The notes: a model not told the origin generated them from the letters alone. A stretch of DNA of 64,000 nucleotides from Amanita rubescens (GCA_015039365.1 WION01000204.1:34500-98499); one strand, 5' to 3'. Positions 32,315-44,504 are shown, numbered from the stretch's first letter. Program-made: numbers and translations.

Positions 32315-33003
32315 TTGACACTGCAAAGCTCCCTATTATAAAACTGATTACCTTTGTTTCACTTCATTCCACTATGGCCTCAGAACATATAGATTGCTTT
32401 AGTCACATGACTGGTCCATCTGGCACAGAGTTGTTAACTGTCCCATGGCAATGCATACATAGTATGCCCCCGTGCCCAACTTCTCATCTGGCTGGCCCCA
32501 TTCAATGCTCCAGCTCACTAATAAGGGATTCAAGAAAAGGAAGGAATAAACAAATGACAAAATGGCCAACAGTGGTGTATGATGAGTTTTCATTGAAGTG
32601 CAGGATATTGGTTCATACTTATTATGAGTCAAAGTGGTTATTCTGAAGGTATTGGCAATATTGCAGCTCTTTAGCACTCGGAAGCAATGATGAATGGTCA
32701 CATTGATCAGCAGCATCATTTCTGCAGGTATCAACAAGTTTCTCAAAGAGACACTGGCACTAGTATAGTAGTCTAACAAGGGGAGCTATGGCCATGTTCT
32801 GATGAGGACCTAGCTAAGCAAGGAAACTATGGAGACATGGAGTGATATCATATGGGAAGTGGAGCTGCAGAGCATATGGTACAAAGGGATGTTGATACCA
32901 GTGATGCCCAAGATGAAACAAGAGATGTAATGAGTGGAGTGTCATAGAAAGAGAGACAAGTTAGCAAATATCAGGAATGGTATGGAGTGTGATGCAGGTC
33001 CGG

Positions 33004-33400
33004 TGTAACGAGCCGATTCCGGCTACGTTGGAACCAATCTCCGAAACCTTCCGAAGCTCCCCAAAGCACTCCAAGCCTATACTCGACCCCGGAGGATGAT
33101 CGTTTGTGTTTGGATGCATGCACAGGCCTCAGACTTGGTGCAGGAATTGTCACATGGTCACCTCATGCCTCCGTAGTATATATACCATTGTGTACGTAGT
33201 TGTATTTAGCCAATTATCACCCCATTACTGCTCCGAGTTTGATTCCTTTGGTTCCCTTCGTTCCTCGGTGCTTCGGACACCTTCCACTCGTTCACCTTCA
33301 CCTTCAGCACTCTCTCTGCCTCCAAGGTACCCCCAGGACTGACCTCCGAAGCCCCTTTGGCCAAACACACTTCTGCATCGGCCTTCTTCTGATCATTTCA
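33004..33400 (+). mobile_element. solo LTR, family C (397 bp), sense plus
   Basis: TGTAACGAGCCGATTCC ... GATCATTTCA, the reverse of the copies at 13.8, 19.7 and 21.9 kb, with moderate CpG-to-CpA loss. No exact duplication visible. Confidence 0.85.
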
Positions 33401-34050
33401 CCAGGTAACAGAGTCATGCATCAGGAAAACGGTTGGGTTTGCTTTGGGTGCTTTGAGAGCTTTGCAAAGCTACCAGAGCTCTCAGAGCAACAAAAGCACC
33501 TGAGCTTTGCTAAAGCTGTTTCCACCTGTTTAAGGAAGGAACATTTGCTCTCAGAGCTACAATTTAGCTTTGAAAGCCAGCAGGTAGCTTTGAAAGCACA
33601 CTGGAAAGCTGGTTATGGTTCAATTAGATCCCACTTATTGCACGTAAAAAAATTCTACTTTTATCTATCCAAATACAACAATAATTACGTGCAGATCATA
33701 CTGAAAGACAAGTTGCAACAAAGAGAAATGACAGGCGAGATAGTAATGGATGGTATGAAGTGAGTTGCAATGATGCGAGAACATGTAGGATGGGCGCGAA
33801 CGATAGCGAGTGATGATATGATGGAAATTTTGCAAGAGAACAGTACCAGTGGGCGATTTGATGACGAGAAATGACAGGCGAAAGCTTGTAGTGATGGGGC
33901 GCAAACGAGCGCGAATGATGATAGGGAGGATGTTGCGAGAGAAAGAATGGCGCGTGGGCTGGCAGTTTGATAACTGAGATATAAATGACCGCGTGGCGGT
34001 GCGGTGGGTGCGGCGTGCTGTGTTTAAGTCGTGGAACGCGAGGGAGGCTT

Positions 34051-34480
34051 GGTGGGTGAGCAACGTTAAAAACGACTTTGGTGTGGCTTACCTGGGGTGC
34101 GGGAGGAGATGTGGTGTTTAGGGTGGCTGCGGTGGGCAAAGGATGGGGGTGGTGGGTCTGCGGAGGGCGAGGGAGGGTGGTGGGTCAGCAACGTCGAAAT
34201 ACGGGGTTACACGACTCACCTGGGGTATGACAGGGCGCGGTGGATGCGGATTGAATGGTGGGTGGGCGAGAGAGGAGTGGTGGGTCAGCAAGGCCTTCAC
34301 GTGGCTCATCTGGGGTGCGCGATAGCGCGATGGATGGGGTGCGGCGCAACGGGGTGCAGTGGGGTGTTGGTCGAGTGGCGGAAGGAAAGGGAGAAGAGGT
34401 GGGTGAGCAACATCAAAAATATTTTTCGCACAGCTCACCTGGGGCGCGGCGGGATGCAAAACGTCGCTATATGCGCATTT
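34051..34480. repeat. degenerate tandem repeat (about 100-130 bp unit, four copies)
   Basis: Units start at GGTGGGTSAGCAACGT-like words (34051, 34180, 34280, 34399) and each ends at (C/T)ACCTGGGG. On the minus strand the units read roughly APQVS-x-x-K-x-x-FDVAHPP. GC- and CpG-rich unlike the surroundings. Confidence 0.6.
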
Positions 34481-35738
34481 TGAATGCACAGGATGTACGT
34501 AAGTATTGCTACAGAGAGCAGCACTACGAGATCGAAAATGTCGCTATATGCGCTCAGTCATCACAACCGTCGCTACATATACGCGCTCGAGGGAATACTT
34601 ACTTCTTTGCGGCTAACGCGTGATAGTAGAAAATTGGTAAGATAAGGATGAGAGAAGGGAAGTGGTGCAGGTAGGGCGAACGTTGTACGTGAGTAATCGC
34701 AAGCCTCGAGCATACGTCACGCCATCTTGTTTTTCTCGCTGGATCTTTTCAATGTCACTGATTCATGGTTGGCGAGTAATCATGGGGGAAATGAGCCAGA
34801 GAGCATGAGGAGAGAGATGAATGACGGAGGGGAAGATAACGAAGCGGTTTATTTGGAGGTGTTTGCATCCTCAGCGACAAATCTCACAAGTCCAATCCCG
34901 CGGTCCAATACATCCAGCTCCCGCCCAAAGTCGTGGCTCAAGCGCTCCGCTCGAATGACACCTTGAACGTAGCCCAGCAAACACGGTTTTCTCCCTGCAA
35001 ACTTCAGCGTGCCACCACTGATGCAGTCCCAACTCGCGGTACGCCCCTACGCTTCCCTTCTCAACCGCCCACTCTCTCACCATCGTTCTCCTTGACCACT
35101 TTAGCCGTCATGCCCCCCAAACTGCGCCCAGGCCATGCACAGGCTTTCGCGCGCCATCGCTCCTGCTGCAGCGTCAACAGTATCAGCCTCGTCATCATGT
35201 CGCACCCATCTCAAGCGCCTCTGTCTTCCATTACCACGCAGCCCGCCAGCACCTCGCAGCGAAGAGCATTGCTTCTCTCGTCACTTCAGACACGTCCTAA
35301 ACGATTCCGCTCTCAGCTCTCTGCGTAATCCTTACGCCTATAACGGGTCACCAAGTCTCCCTCTGCTCTTAAGCCTTGACGACGATCTCCCTTCAACTCT
35401 CTTATGGTCTTCCTCACCCGTCAATATCACTTTTATCGACAGGCCGTGTGCGGATTTAACCGCCTGTTCTTGTCCGTCTTTCCCCTCTCCCATCCCTCGG
35501 CTTTACTGCGGGTACACAAAAACATAACGGTGTCAAACAGCAATGAGCCCAGTGGATTTTCGCGGTCCCCTATGAACATCTTCTCTGCTTTTCCCCAGTA
35601 TTCCTCCAGTGATCCTCCCTCCTTGGCTCTCTCACCCCTCGACTCGCCCTCTAGACAGGCCTTTCTCCATATCAATGTCCTTCCGCTACCCATCCAAAGA
35701 ATCAGACCAAGACTTTCCCACTGTCATCGACACTTTCG

Positions 35739-35971
35739 CGCCCAAGCCTTTAGCGTACGATCTATCCCCTCCCTCGTCTGCGAGCAGTGAGTGGAGTTCA
35801 ACGTCACTTCCCCCTCACATCAGATCAAAAGTCCGTGTTTGATGCATTTGTCACTACGCGTTGCGCCCAAGCCTTTCCGTACGATCTATCCCCTCCCTGA
35901 GTGGAATTCAACGTCACTTCCCCCTCATATCAGATCAAAAGTCCATGTTCGATGCATTTGTTGCTACGCGT
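35739..35971. repeat. tandem duplication of about 115 bp
   Basis: The stretch GCGCCCAAGCCTTT ... ACGATCTATCCCCTCCCT ... CAGATCAAAAGTC ... GCTACGCGTT occurs twice in a row with small differences; the first copy carries an extra cgtctgcgagcag-like insert. Confidence 0.7.
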
Positions 35972-36979
35972 TCTCGAGTTGTACAGGTGAGCCGCATTCT
36001 CATTACACTGGTCCTTTTCTCACGTTACGGGCTTAGTTATCGAAATTGCCTGTTATAGCACAATATTTTTTATGGGGCCTCGGCATCGACGGAAACTTCA
36101 AAGTACGTAATTCTTCAAATTTCTCCATTTTTTTAATGTAACTCAGCTTCACTCATCCCAGCGACACTATCATTGAGTCACACACAACCATCCGAACTCA
36201 ATGCCATCATTCGTGATCTGCATAAGATATTCAGTCCCATAGTCCATGATTCCTTTTTATGTAATGATTACTACCCGAGACTATAGTATTTTGAAATAAA
36301 TCTATTTTCCATTACCCCCCCCCCTAATACCTGAAAATGTTCTACTAGTATGTATATTCCTATGCTGCTACTTACTTCAGAAAGGTGTAAGGGCAGAGCT
36401 AAAGCCATACAAAGTGACTTGTCTGAAAGCTAAAGCTTGAAAAGCAAGCAGGCCCAAAGCTAAAGCCCAGGAAAGCTCTACTTGCAAAGCTGAAGCACCC
36501 AAAGCAAACCCAACCATTTTCCTGATGTGACAGAGTTTGGTATAGGTTTGATACAAGTTGCAACATGAGTGGGGAGTGGTTGTCACAGGGCATAGTTGGG
36601 TGTCCATCGGAGTCTAGGTTACAGGGTTTGGGTGGAGTCTGGAATGGGATATGACAGCCCCTTTCCATTAATATGAATTTTATACTTATATAAGTCACCA
36701 GCATGGCCAATTTGGCAACAATATACATACATGTATCAGGGAAGGTGGGATGAGGCAGAGAAGCTTCAGATGGATGTGATGAATGTAATAAAAACAAAGC
36801 TTTCATGTGTGCCTGTATTTGCTCCATCCCCACAGTGGGAGGAACTAACCAGAGCACGAAGGTAGATTACCAGCAAAATAGCGAAGGGCTAAGTCATCTT
36901 GGGGATGACAACAGAGTCAATGGCTTCTAAATTCAATAGTTACTGCTGTACACTGTAAGTACCCGGAATTCAAAGACCA

Positions 36980-38029
36980 TCAAGGCCTCGTTAGTAGCTC
37001 CACCGCTTCTGCGTACCTCTCCCTCGTACCCTTGACGACTTCATCGTCAACCTTCCATCCTTGGCCCTCCTGGCTTTCCGGACCACTCTCTAAACCTTTT
37101 CTGAAGCCCGACTTGACGAGCCAGTCTCGTACGTACTGCTTGTCAAAGCTCGGCTGCGATTTTCCGGGTGAGTACGATGCGAGAGGCCAGTAACGGGAAG
37201 AATCGGGTGTAAGGACTTCGTCTATGAGGATAAGTTGTTCGTGACCGTCCGGATCACCGGGTGGAGCAGGAAGGAGGCCGAATTCGAATTTGGTATCGGC
37301 GAGGATAACACCTCGTTCTAGGGCGTGTTCTGAGGCGATTCTGTATAGCTGGAGAGCGGTGGATGAGATTTGGTCGTAGAGGTCTTGGCCGATGAGTTGT
37401 GCAGCTGGCGGGTGATTGGATGAATTGAAAAATACAAGTGGAGAAGGAATAGATGGTTTACCTTGTTCTGGGGAGATATTCTCGTCGTGTTTCCCTGGTT
37501 CGGCTTTTGTGGATGGAGTGAAGATGGGTTCTGAGAGTTTTTGAGATTCGACGAGGCCTTCGGGGAGATGGATTCCGTGGGCCTGTCCCCGATTTTTTGT
37601 ATTCTGCCCAAGCAGGAACCTGCGATGCTATGAATACGAATCTAGGTAGAGTGTAATGCGCCAGGTCTGACCAGAGATGTAGCCCCGAACGATGGCTTCG
37701 ATTGGGATAACTTTGGCTTTTTTTACGAGCATAGCACGTCCCTCTAGCTGATCCCTGTATTTGTGAACTTCTTCCGGCATCTCGTCGATGTCAGCCGTGA
37801 TGAGATGGTTGGGAATGACATCTTTCAGAATGTCGAACCAGAAGAGGGAAATTTTGGTGAGGAGTTTGCCTTTGTCTGGGATGCCGTTTTTTAGGATGAC
37901 ATCGTAGGCAGATATTCTGTCTGAAGCGACGAATAGAAGTGAATCAGACCTAGAAGATTGGTAGATGTCTCTGACTTTTCCTGTTGATAAAAGAGTGAGA
38001 TCTGGAAGGTGTGAGGTTATCAGGGCCAT
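36980..38029 (-). CDS. ADE1: SAICAR synthetase (purine biosynthesis), two frame breaks
   Basis: Phosphoribosylaminoimidazole-succinocarboxamide synthase, joining CAIR and aspartate with ATP in cytosolic purine synthesis. Exons (minus): 38029-37672, 37619-37462, 37404-36980; introns 52 and 57 bp. Family motifs are GKVRDIYQS, FVASDRISAYDVI (SDRISAYD), IPIEAIVRGYISG, EPIFTPSTKAEPGKHDENIS, ADTKFEFGLL and LIDEVLTPDSSRYW. About 312 aa, normal for fungi. Exon 2 reads correctly only if one extra base is ignored near 37614 and another near 37582: the conserved GSxWxEYKKSGT part lies between them in a shifted frame. Either a lesion or sequencing errors. Using the inner AG at 37604 would remove the first problem but drop a conserved block. 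It diverges from the next gene with 77 bp between start codons. Confidence 0.9.
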
Positions 38030-38106
38030 CTTGCCGTTGTCTTGGAGCGCAGCGTGGGAGCTCAGACAAACGCCCAGTCGTTCTTGGGCTGAGCGCTGAA
38101 ACAATA
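38030..38106. promoter_or_regulatory. 77 bp shared divergent start region
   Basis: The only DNA between the ADE1 start (minus) and the O-fucosyltransferase-like start (plus). No TATA box is seen. Each promoter or 5' UTR must overlap the other gene, or the true starts differ. Confidence 0.5.
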
Positions 38107-39910
38107 ATGTCGTTCCAAACGATCCTCAATAGACTTGCGCCCTCAGACTACGCTCTTCTACCCTCGCACGCCAACCACCCAAAGCACGACATTCCCTCCT
38201 CACTCTGCTCAAGACTCGCTCTATCCATACCACGCCGATACACTCGCATCCTCCTTGCAGGCTTCACCGCTCTGCTTCTCTATCTCTTTTTCTTCACCAG
38301 TCGTCTCCGGAAACATGATGTCGTGGCGTTCCCCGCAGAAGCATGGCCAGGGCCTACTGGGAAACCTCCCCTTTACGACCAATACAGGGAATACGAGCGA
38401 CATTTACCTGCACACAACCTAGATTTGCCGTATCCCAACGGTAAACATGCCAAATTCATCTACTTTGGAAATTTTCAGCAAGGGTGAGTGTCGTCCATGA
38501 TGAATCTCGGACAACGCTCACGCGGCGCGGTACAGGCGTCGGATGGGGGAACGTGTTGCAAGAGATGATGTATAATGCTTATTTCGCTTACCATGCCAAG
38601 CGCTCGTGAGCATCAAAACTTTTGGTTCTATCCGCTTTATTTGCTTCAACTCGACCTCGCCAGATTTGTATTTTACAATTATACCTGGGATCTGACAAGC
38701 CCTGATTATTCAACGTACAACGGACATGTCATACCCGCTCGGATACCTCTTTCAGCGATCATTGCTGGTACGTTCCCGCCCCTTGTTTTCGGATTCTGTT
38801 CACGAACTCCGTGCAGGCCCGATGGTGGGAGGAGAAATGTACTCAGAAGACGTAGACGTGCCGAGGGCCGTTTCGCTAGACTACTTCAACGAAGTCTGTC
38901 CCAAAGAAGACCGCTACATTATCAGGGGACAAGACGTTAAGCAAGGCTTACCATGGGATCCACCCTGCCAAATCAGTTGTTCAATGCCCTCCTGGAGAAG
39001 GTGTATGCAACCGATGCGCGGTGTATCGAAATACCAAGAGGAACAGAGCAGGTATTCGATTACATGTACGTTTTTTTATGTTGCTCGCCGCGCCTGTCGT
39101 AACGATAGGTTTCATAGACTATTCGGGTCAGATCGTGCCCTCGGACTATGGCCCGAAATACGCAAATCTCCCATATTCACTAAATTCAGATGGTCACCTC
39201 TCATCCATGCGGCATACAAGACCAACAAGCATTTCTTCGAACTAAAACAGTCTTTCTTAGCGGCCCTCTACGCACCTATAGCAAAACACTTTGCAAAGAT
39301 ATTCAAACCCAAGGATCCTCCTTACCCACCTTACGACACTCTGGACGGGCTTCTCGTCATGCACATCCGGCGCGGTGACTTTGATGAACATTGCTGGAAC
39401 TTTGTCAAACATTCTTCTGGGTACAACGGGTACAACAGTTTCGAAGAGCTTCCGGACCACTTTGCTATTCCCTCTGGTGGGTCAGAAGAGGAAAGGGGAG
39501 ATCTGTACCTGCCTCATTGTTACCCGAACATAACGCACATCGTGGATCGAGTGACACATGTGAGACAGAAAGTCAAGGGACTAAGAAAAGCCTACATCAT
39601 GACGAACGGAAAAGGTGCTTGGTTGGGGGACCTCATTTCTGCGTTGCAAAAGGCGGGAAAGTGGGACCAGGTGGCGACGAGTCGGGATTTGTCGTTGAGC
39701 TGGGAGCAAAAACCGATTTCGCAGGCTCTGGATATGTTTGTTGCGCAGAGGGCTGCGGCGTTTATCGGAAATGGGGTGCGTTTCGTTCTTTGGTTCCTTT
39801 TCGGGAGGAACTAACACATTCTTTGACAGTTTTCGAGTCTAACATCGAACATTGTCATGTTCAGAATGGGCAATCCGGAGCTTAGCTCGAATCACACGTT
39901 CTTTTGGTAG
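38107..39910 (+). CDS. O-fucosyltransferase-like type II membrane protein, copy 1
   Basis: Golgi-type glycosyltransferase-like protein. A short cytosolic N-terminus is followed by a membrane span (about residues 43-64, LLAGFTALLLYLFFF) and a luminal domain with HIRRGDFDEHC, the GDP-fucose-binding type motif of O-FucT families, and SQALDMFVAQRAAAFIGNG near the end. Exons: 38107-38483, 38536-38605, 38664-38767, 38817-39065, 39118-39775, 39830-39910. Intron positions match the two paralogues downstream. Two doubts: the first join is one base out (a G too many at 38482-38484), and exon 4 needs either one missing base near 38955 or a 41 bp intron (38936-38976). Acceptor sugar or protein is unknown. 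Confidence 0.8.
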
Positions 39911-41144
39911 ATTGCGCCCTCGAATTTGGGTTACACCTCTACGCCAAATGCTAGCAAGACGAAGGTACGCGGCAAGGTCCAAGACAGTACCTTGCCGTTC
40001 ATAGTAATCATTCTAATATATGCATCCCTCTCATCGCATCCGCTATAATATAGACGAATACCCAGCTATACATGTACACCCGCAATTGCTCGCACTGACC
40101 TCTTCCTACCTACGCATAAGTACATATACGCAGACACGCGCGTTTAACTTTCGCATCCACTCCTTTCTCTGATCGTCGCTCTCTTTTTTCTGTTTTCCCT
40201 ATGTTTTCATTCATTAGTATTATATAATGCTATCATTATTTAGTTTACTCGACTCTAGAAGTAGTCGCGTCGTATCATATTGGTCTGATAGTCATTGCAT
40301 GGGGTTCAGCGTTACCAGTCCGCAACGACCGAGTTTTCGTCATGGTCCGCATGGGGACACGTTGCTTTTTGGTTATGTCGTTGCTAATACCATGTCCAAC
40401 ACAGCCCCGTTTGCGCGTTCCTGTTTCAGTGTTTCGTGCTCTCCTAATGCAAATTTTGGATTGGCTCATAGTTGTTGATAGTTACACAGCCCGTGACGTT
40501 TGCTAGTTCCCCCGGATCCTCGTTCCCAGTTGTATTGCGTCAAAGTTAATGATATACTAGTTGCCGATGCGTTGTAAGCTTTCTTCCTCGATATTCTCTA
40601 TCTTTTAGACGTCTTGGTTGTAGTCGACTTTTCCTTGAAGATGGGAGGGTTACCCGGTATCAAAATCAGTTGAATCATGAATATGACATGATACCTCATG
40701 ATACCTACCAGCTGCGGCGCGCCAAGGCTACGAGTCCGCATATAGTTGCGAAAATCACGCGCAACACGGCCACGAAAATTTCTTCGAGATGTCTGTAAGG
40801 TACACCGGGAAGTGCGATATCGATGCTATGCTTTCGGTGCCTGGAAGACAAGGATGGACTTGACCCACTTGATGCTGCGGATTGGAAAAAAGGAATCTGT
40901 ATCGTAAGTAGCTTTTCGACATAGTTGCGCACGCGCCGCCTCCACATGATGGTGTGGGGAAAAAATGGACATCAAGGGGATCATAATGTAGTACACCAGT
41001 TTGGAAGGACTAACCCTACGATTCATCGTGTTAGAGCCTCAGAACGCTATCTGACGTCACTACATACTCACCAATCCTGCTATTCCTTGATGCCTTCGAT
41101 CGCCAAGTGCGCAGTCTTGGATACCGGCTGATCTCTCTTCCCGC
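39911..41144. other. intergenic, no gene recognised
   Basis: 3' flank of copy 1 and AT-richer DNA. Short open frames only, none with family features. Confidence 0.4.
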
Positions 41145-42253
41145 TAGGGTTGCGGGAAAAAGGGGATGTTTTTCCCCGGACCAGTTTTTCCCTGGTTCGT
41201 TACCGGTACCGTACTGGTAACTTACCTCCTACATCGCCGGAAAAATTTGGGCCAAGTAATTTACCATATCACGTGATTACCATATATGGTATAAATAGCT
41301 ATATATGGTCATGGATGAAACTGAAGTCGTCCCGCATCATCTTGTCGAGTCGTCATCTTCAAAAGGCACTAACGGAGTGTTTATTAGGTTTTGGCTGGTA
41401 AAGTATTCAACTCCGAAGAATGGTCCATTTCGCGCAACCCGGAGCCACTCCAATTCTGCAATCCAGGACCCTGAGAGTTCCATCTCTTGCTCCGAATCCT
41501 CCCCCCAGCATCCTGGACCCGTTCTTGACACTCCCTGTAACGAGGTCCAGGAGAATAGCTCTGAACACTTCACAAATGCACAATCAAGTCACGTAGAAGC
41601 ATCAGAAGAAAGGTGCCGGTAATCCCTCTAGGCTATCCTCGTCAGGAAATTGGCATTGGAGGTGTTACCCACATTGAGGGAGGTGGAGGAGCGCTATCGG
41701 CGATTGCCGTTGAGCGATGGCGTATTCGATGCGCTGAGCGATGAGGCTGGCGCTGCTGCGCGTATGATGAGTCCGAATTTGGGCTTTCACCACCACTTCC
41801 TCGTTCGTCCGGATTCAAGTTGGGGACAGGCTCGGGCAGAAGAAACGGGAGTTGTGGGACGAGAAGCTTTACCTACACCTGTAGCCGCTTGGACCATTTG
41901 GCGTCGAGCTGGCCTGATGAACTAGTGAGCCTGCCAGAGGCTGGAAATAATTGGAATCTGACAAACCCGGAGATGAGGATGAGGCTGAGTTATCCCCGGA
42001 AATTCCCCTCGAGGCGCAAACTCATTCGCTCATTGATTTCGATTCTGAGTGGTATTCTAATATCTAGTTCTTTGCATGTATACCCCATTGCCGCACGGCG
42101 GAAAAAATTCTCGGAAACGCGATGATTTTGGGTCACGTGTATGATCACGTGAACGTAATTTACCTGTAATTTACGGGGGAAAAACTCTAGATTCTGGTCC
42201 CAACCGGTACGTTACCGGGGAATTAGGCCGCAGAGGTTTTTCCCGCAGCCCTA
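41145..42253. mobile_element. non-autonomous hAT-type element, 1,109 bp
   Basis: TAGGGTTGCGGGAAAAA at left and TTTTTCCCGCAGCCCTA at right are inverted repeats (one mismatch). An exact 8 bp duplication CTTCCCGC flanks it (41137-41144, 42254-42261). Subterminal GTTACCGG/CCGGTAAC words recur. Two short frames inside (41305-41622, 41650-41925) have no transposase features; the second, with ERYRRLPLSDGVFDALSDE, could be captured host sequence. Confidence 0.9.
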
Positions 42254-42781
42254 CTTCCCGCCCGAGGGCCAAGATACGTGGCAGTTCTCGGCCACGTGCC
42301 AATACATACATAGGCTATTCATGATCGGAGTTTTCGCATCAAGAAAGGTTCAAACGTTCATGAACCAAATATCACGGCACCAAGCCTTCAAAACTTGGCT
42401 TCAGGTTACGAAGAAAACGACGTGAACAGGTTTCCTAGGCAGAGCATTGCTTTTGTCACCGTCTCAGGTAATTTCACGTGTAGTACGTTTTGAACCGTTG
42501 CAAAATTTGCCAGGCTATATATACAAATCACGGGTCACGGTGACCCTGCTAAACGTTGAACCAACAACATCGTCAAAATCGTGTTTTACTATAATTGCTC
42601 CCATTCACTCGATCAAGAGCGGGATGCCGTCCGAAATCATAGAGTACCGGCAGAGCTGTTGAGTCAAAAGAAGGTTTTGCTGCTCCCTTCAAAGGCCACA
42701 CTGCTTCCTCCAATCTAGCTTCCCGTCAGGAGGCCCAACGTTCCCACTCCTACTTCCTGCTCCTTCGCTTTTGCATGGAAG

Positions 42782-44504
42782 ATGTTTTTTTCTCTTGGCC
42801 GCTGGACACGATCCGACTATGACTATACACTCTTACCGTCTTTGCGTTCTAGCACAGAACAACGTAATGAAACAATAGGGTCATCTGGTATCTTCGCGGG
42901 GACAATCGTTACAACCACGTCATTGATCAAACGTCGCCCAGGGATATCTGTGGCCCTGCTTGTCGTCACTCTCGTTTGCCTCGCAGTATCGTCGTATTTT
43001 ATGTGCGCGATAGATCGCGGCCCGTTGCCACCTTCATTTGAAAAGTATCGAGAATACGAACGCACTCTTCCGCAAAATAATGAATCGTTGCCTCTGCCAG
43101 AAGGAAAGGATGGAATGTATTTACTCATAGAGAACTACTCAACACGTAGGTCATCAATCGAATTCTCTATTGATACCGCTTTGATTCTTGCTGGAAGACG
43201 TTGGATGGGGAAATTTGTTAGAAGAATTAATTATGCACGCATTCCTTGCTTATTCATCGAAGAGATCGTAGGTATTTCAACAACATCTGACATCCGAGAT
43301 TATTGATTCGTGGCATAGGCTTGTACTTTACGACTTTATATGGGATCCTAATAGTCCAGATTACACGCTATTTAATGGAAAATATATACCATCCCGACTC
43401 CCTATTAGTGTGACCTTTGCAGGTTGCGTACTTTATTTTTTTTGTCCTGTCGTTCGTTTTTGACACTTTGTAGGACCGATTGCAGGAGGGTCCATGGGCC
43501 CTGAACATCCTGGTATACCAAGAGCCGTGTCGAGAGAATATTTCGACCGAGTTTGTTCAGATAAACTTATCATTGACACCAATGGCTTGAAGTGGGAACT
43601 TCAACATGCAACGGGCGCCCAGATCACCCGAGCTTGGGTCCAAAAACTGGATGCTATCGGCCACCGATGTGTTGTGATTCCAAAAGAAAGTGGCCCTATT
43701 TACGATAATATGTGAGTTGCCGTTATCTATATATGTACGAACATTTTCGATGAAAGAGCAGATTGTTCGGCGAGCCACGTCTGCTTGATATCTGGCCAGA
43801 GTTGAAACAATCGCCGATTCTTCAGCGATTCGCATGGTCTCCTCTCATAGTGGACGCATATGACCGCAACCAACACTTATTTGAATCCAAGACAAATAAA
43901 TCGGATGCTCTTTCAGAGACTGTGACCCTGCCAAACCACCTCGACGGACTTTTGGTGGTTCATATCCGCCGAGGGGATTTTCAGGGTCACTGCCAATACC
44001 TTCAGAAGCAGGACTGCGGCTACAATGCATTCAACATGTTCCGCGAATTTTCCGATCGATTCGAACCTCCATCAGATTATTGGTCCCGAACTGCATACTA
44101 CACCGACCACTGCTACCCTTCTAGCGAGCGAATCATATCCAAGATTGGAACCGTTCGACAAAACCATCAAACCTTGCGACGCTTATATATAATGACGAAC
44201 GATAAGGGGTCATGGCTCGCATCTCTCCTCGAAAAACTCGAACAGACTGCCTCCTGGGAAATGATCACGACCGGTCGAGATTTGAACTTCACTCGGGAGC
44301 AAAAATATGCATCTCAGGCGCTTGATGCACTCGTTGCACAGCGCGCTGAGGCATTCATCGGAAACGGGGTAAGAAATACTAATTGACTGCGGTATCAGTT
44401 CTCGGCTAACTATCAAATGACCCTAGTTTTCCAGTTTAACGTCGAACATAAACATGCTAAGAATGGCAGGGAATCTTGACCCAGCTTCGACTTACTTTTG
44501 GTGA
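42782..44504 (+). CDS. O-fucosyltransferase-like type II membrane protein, copy 2 (intact)
   Basis: 486 aa from six exons: 42782-43145, 43198-43267, 43319-43422, 43474-43711, 43762-44368, 44427-44504. All joins are GT-AG and in frame. Membrane span about residues 61-80 (ALLVVTLVCLAVSSYF). The catalytic-type domain contains VGWGNLLEELIMHAFLAY, IAGGSMGPEHPGIPRAVS, HIRRGDFQGHC, YIMTNDKGSWLASL and QALDALVAQRAEAFIGNG, ending SSLTSNINMLRMAG...TYFW. Exon 2 is 70 nt in all three paralogues. Likely a Golgi fucosyltransferase of the O-FucT fold; substrate unknown. This is the reference copy for judging its neighbours. Confidence 0.85.

Larger units (their letters stand above)
33419..36527. mobile_element. 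3.1 kb TIR element, unknown superfamily
   Basis: Inverted ends of 34 bp (CATCAGGAAAACGGTTGGG ... at 33419-33452 and 36494-36527), extending imperfectly inward through AGCTTT/AAAGCT-rich tracts. Inside lie a CpG-rich, G-rich tandem repeat and a 115 bp tandem duplication. No transposase is recognised in any frame and the target duplication is unclear. Confidence 0.6.
32764..36656 (+). repeat. decayed LTR-D copy split by two later insertions
   Basis: Left part 32764-33003 matches 30563-30770 of the solo LTR-D; a short middle lies at 33401-33418; the right part 36528-36656 ends GGGATATGACA like LTR-D. A family-C LTR and a 3.1 kb TIR element lie between the parts. Confidence 0.7.

Noticed and set aside
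33419..36527. Assignment of the 3.1 kb TIR element to a named superfamily
   Set aside because: No transposase and no clear target duplication; the TIR sequence alone does not decide.
38936..38976. Definite annotation of a 41 bp intron
   Set aside because: Shorter than the other introns here and removes a stretch that aligns with the paralogues; kept only as an alternative.
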